Positions 62,889 through 64,000 of a DNA stretch of 64,000 nt are shown in pieces. A model generated the notes under the pieces. The model made no database searches, was not told the origin of the DNA, and saw only the letters and a list, made by a program, of their open reading frames with translations. Where the stretch lies: positions 124,001 through 188,000 of the forward strand of contig CP027241.1 of NCBI GenBank assembly GCA_002999035.1. The letters run 5' to 3'. The stretch comes from Lachnospiraceae bacterium oral taxon 500. GTDB lineage: Bacteria > Bacillota > Clostridia > Lachnospirales > Vallitaleaceae. Every line of letters begins with the position of its first letter. The stretch's first letter is position 1. The translations under genes were made by a program, and so were the position numbers.

Positions 62889-63074
62889 CTATTCCTCCGG
62901 CCAGCTGATATCTTCTTCCCTGTAATAGCTCTCTTCCTCGCTCGCAGGCATTTCTTCTGCCGTTTCTGCCGGCGGGTAGATGCTGCCCTCCGGCACCGGA
63001 TTAATCGGATAGCCGCCTGCTTCTACCGGCATCTGGTTTTGCGGATATCCCGGTGCTGCCGGAGCATTTCCTAC
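62889..63074 (-). pseudogene. Pro-rich tail of the SLH protein in the -1 frame
   Basis: 61 codons open in the -1 frame directly after the SLH gene, ending at TAG 62889-62891. They encode a proline- and acid-rich tail (VGNAPAAPGYPQNQMPVEAG ... EEMPASEEESYYREEDISW). There is no start codon or ribosome site at its beginning. It joins the SLH frame cleanly at A-AAG-TAG (63071-63077). It is a true extension lost by an indel or reached by -1 frameshifting. Confidence 0.65.
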
Positions 63075-63943
63075 TTTGCATCATGTTTTTGCTCTAAAAC
63101 CCGGGAAAGAAAGAGCGCAACTTCCATTCTTGTGGCCGGGCGGTTCGGTGTATAAGCGGAGTAAATATCATCGCCGGGCTTAACCACCGCCTGCGCTTTC
63201 ATGGTTAAGTACGCCGAATTGCTCCAGTGCTGGGGCAAAGTCTCGGTCAGTGTTTCCGGCCGGTGATACAAATAAAAGCTGCGGTTTAAAAGTGTCAAAA
63301 CCTCGCCCAAAGTAACGCCGCCATTCGGATCAAAGACCCCTTCCGCCTTGCCGTTAATCAGCTTTTTTTCGGCCAGCGCCCAAATATAGCCCTTGGCCCA
63401 GCTATTTTCAATATCCTGAAACACCACGCTGCCGGCTGCCTGTTTCTGCGGAAGCTTTAAAGCCTCACATAAAATCTTGGTAAACTCCGCCCGGGTTACG
63501 CCCTTATCCGGCCCAAAACTGCCATCCGGATAGCCGCCCAAAATCCCCTGATAATAAAGATTTAAAATAGCTTCATCCTTTTCCTTTACGCCGGTCATAT
63601 CGGTAAACACCGCCTTCTGCCCGGACTGCGGCGCCGCCGAGTAAATCAGCTCGACCTGACAGGGAAAGGCTTTCTTTTCGACCCTGATCTCCCGGCTGTC
63701 ATAACCGGCCGCCTGACCGGTCTGATAATAAATCCGGAGTTTGCCGCTGCCGTCAGCCTGCCAACTGGTAATCATCAAGGTTTGATTGCTCGGTTCTTTC
63801 CATTGCAGCTGAATCCGGGCGCTGTCCTCCGATAGCCAGTCAACCCGGCAAATGACGTAATTCCCGGCAGCATCCGCCTTTGCCGCCAGTAAAGTCAAAG
63901 CTGCCAGTATTGTTATCACCATAACCGATATTTTTTTCAACAT
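63071..63943 (-). CDS. S-layer homology domain protein
   Basis: A 290-residue exported protein: signal peptide (about 1-25, cut after ADA), a beta-rich N-terminal domain (27-110) and three SLH repeats. The repeats begin near FTDMTG (112), FQDIENSWAKGYI (174) and the segment around HWSNSAYLT (242), and bind the cell-wall polymer. The typical GYPDGSFGPDKGVTRAEFTKIL is present. GGAAGGGAG precedes the ATG. The frame ends EQKHDAK at a TAG, and a tail continues in the -1 frame. Confidence 0.88.
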   Translation of the reverse strand: MLKKISVMVITILAALTLLAAKADAAGNYVICRVDWLSEDSARIQLQWKEPSNQTLMITSWQADGSGKLRIYYQTGQAAGYDSREIRVEKKAFPCQVELIYSAAPQSGQKAVFTDMTGVKEKDEAILNLYYQGILGGYPDGSFGPDKGVTRAEFTKILCEALKLPQKQAAGSVVFQDIENSWAKGYIWALAEKKLINGKAEGVFDPNGGVTLGEVLTLLNRSFYLYHRPETLTETLPQHWSNSAYLTMKAQAVVKPGDDIYSAYTPNRPATRMEVALFLSRVLEQKHDAK

Positions 63944-63960
63944 TTGTTCTCCCTTCCGCC

Positions 63961-63983
63961 ACCGGCAGCAAAAAGCTGCCGGT
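63961..63983. repeat. Perfect 9-bp hairpin in the SLH leader
   Basis: ACCGGCAGC-AAAAA-GCTGCCGGT lies just upstream of the SLH ribosome site. It may end transcription from a gene beyond the right edge or regulate the SLH gene. Confidence 0.55.
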
Positions 63984-64000
63984 TTAAGAAGCTTTCGTCG

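Overview
The window looks like a chromosome segment from an anaerobic member of the Bacillota, most likely class Clostridia. Pointers are pyruvate phosphate dikinase, a rubredoxin, the single-chain glycyl-tRNA synthetase, the ScpA/ScpB pair, a PilZ protein, an S-layer-homology protein, AGGAGG-type ribosome sites and near-consensus TTGACA/TATAAT promoters. Base composition is uneven: a moderate-GC backbone is interrupted by AT-rich patches (about 7.1-10.5 kb, 24.2-25.5 kb and 42.2-47.8 kb). No rRNA, CRISPR array or intact transposase was seen. There is one tRNA (Thr, anticodon GGT).

Layout. (1) 1-4583, minus strand: an fdrA / DUF1116 / DUF3100 operon of the purine-degradation (oxamate carbamoyltransferase) type with a good promoter. 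Its DUF1116 protein appears split into a 58-residue piece and the main chain, and a further gene runs off the left edge. (2) 4.8-7.1 kb: an 11-mer-repeat membrane protein and an RlmD-type rRNA methyltransferase. (3) 7.1-10.5 kb: an AT-rich accessory patch with an unknown protein, a detached RlmD C-terminal tail, an AlbA_2/ATPase protein and the N-terminal stub of a reverse-transcriptase-like protein. (4) 10.5-14.3 kb: a DUF4300 lipoprotein, a cyclase-family hydrolase, tRNA-Thr, and an ECF sigma factor with a frameshifted anti-sigma gene. (5) 14.3-34.6 kb: mostly housekeeping genes on the minus strand: dCMP deaminase, SH3 lipoprotein, PilZ, alcohol dehydrogenase, sugar isomerase-like, VanW, ppdK, mutM, two Nim-like flavoproteins, rubredoxin, a DUF4143 ATPase, IMPase, glyRS, rluB-scpB-scpA-S2P-NUDIX, purB. 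(6) 34.6-42.2 kb: a nested hairpin element, an aminotransferase/flavoprotein operon, an MFS transporter and a DUF2089 pair. (7) 42.2-47.8 kb: an AT-rich run of seven short same-strand genes separated by copies of a hairpin-rich repeat, resembling a gene-cassette array. (8) 47.85-53.1 kb: a glycerol/glycerol-3-phosphate operon with a 92-bp tandem repeat before glpK and a duplicated gene end. (9) 53.3-62.8 kb: a fused membrane/spermidine-synthase-like protein, then a TetR-controlled transport operon in which two ECF importer ATPases are fused to a full ABC half-transporter. (10) 62.9-64 kb: an SLH protein whose Pro-rich tail lies in the -1 frame.

How parts work together. The glp genes would take up and oxidise glycerol: GlpK makes glycerol 3-phosphate, and the GlpA-like, FAD-oxidoreductase and DUF1667 proteins oxidise it. 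The 53-62 kb operon pairs an ECF substrate-binding subunit, EcfT and two ECF ATPases with a heterodimeric exporter-fold ABC pair. Both its tetR gene and its S-component gene carry the same ATAACA-N2-TGTTAT palindrome at their promoters. The strongest candidates for new biology are this fused transporter, the cassette-like array, the two -1 frame junctions, the split DUF1116 protein and several structured repeats.
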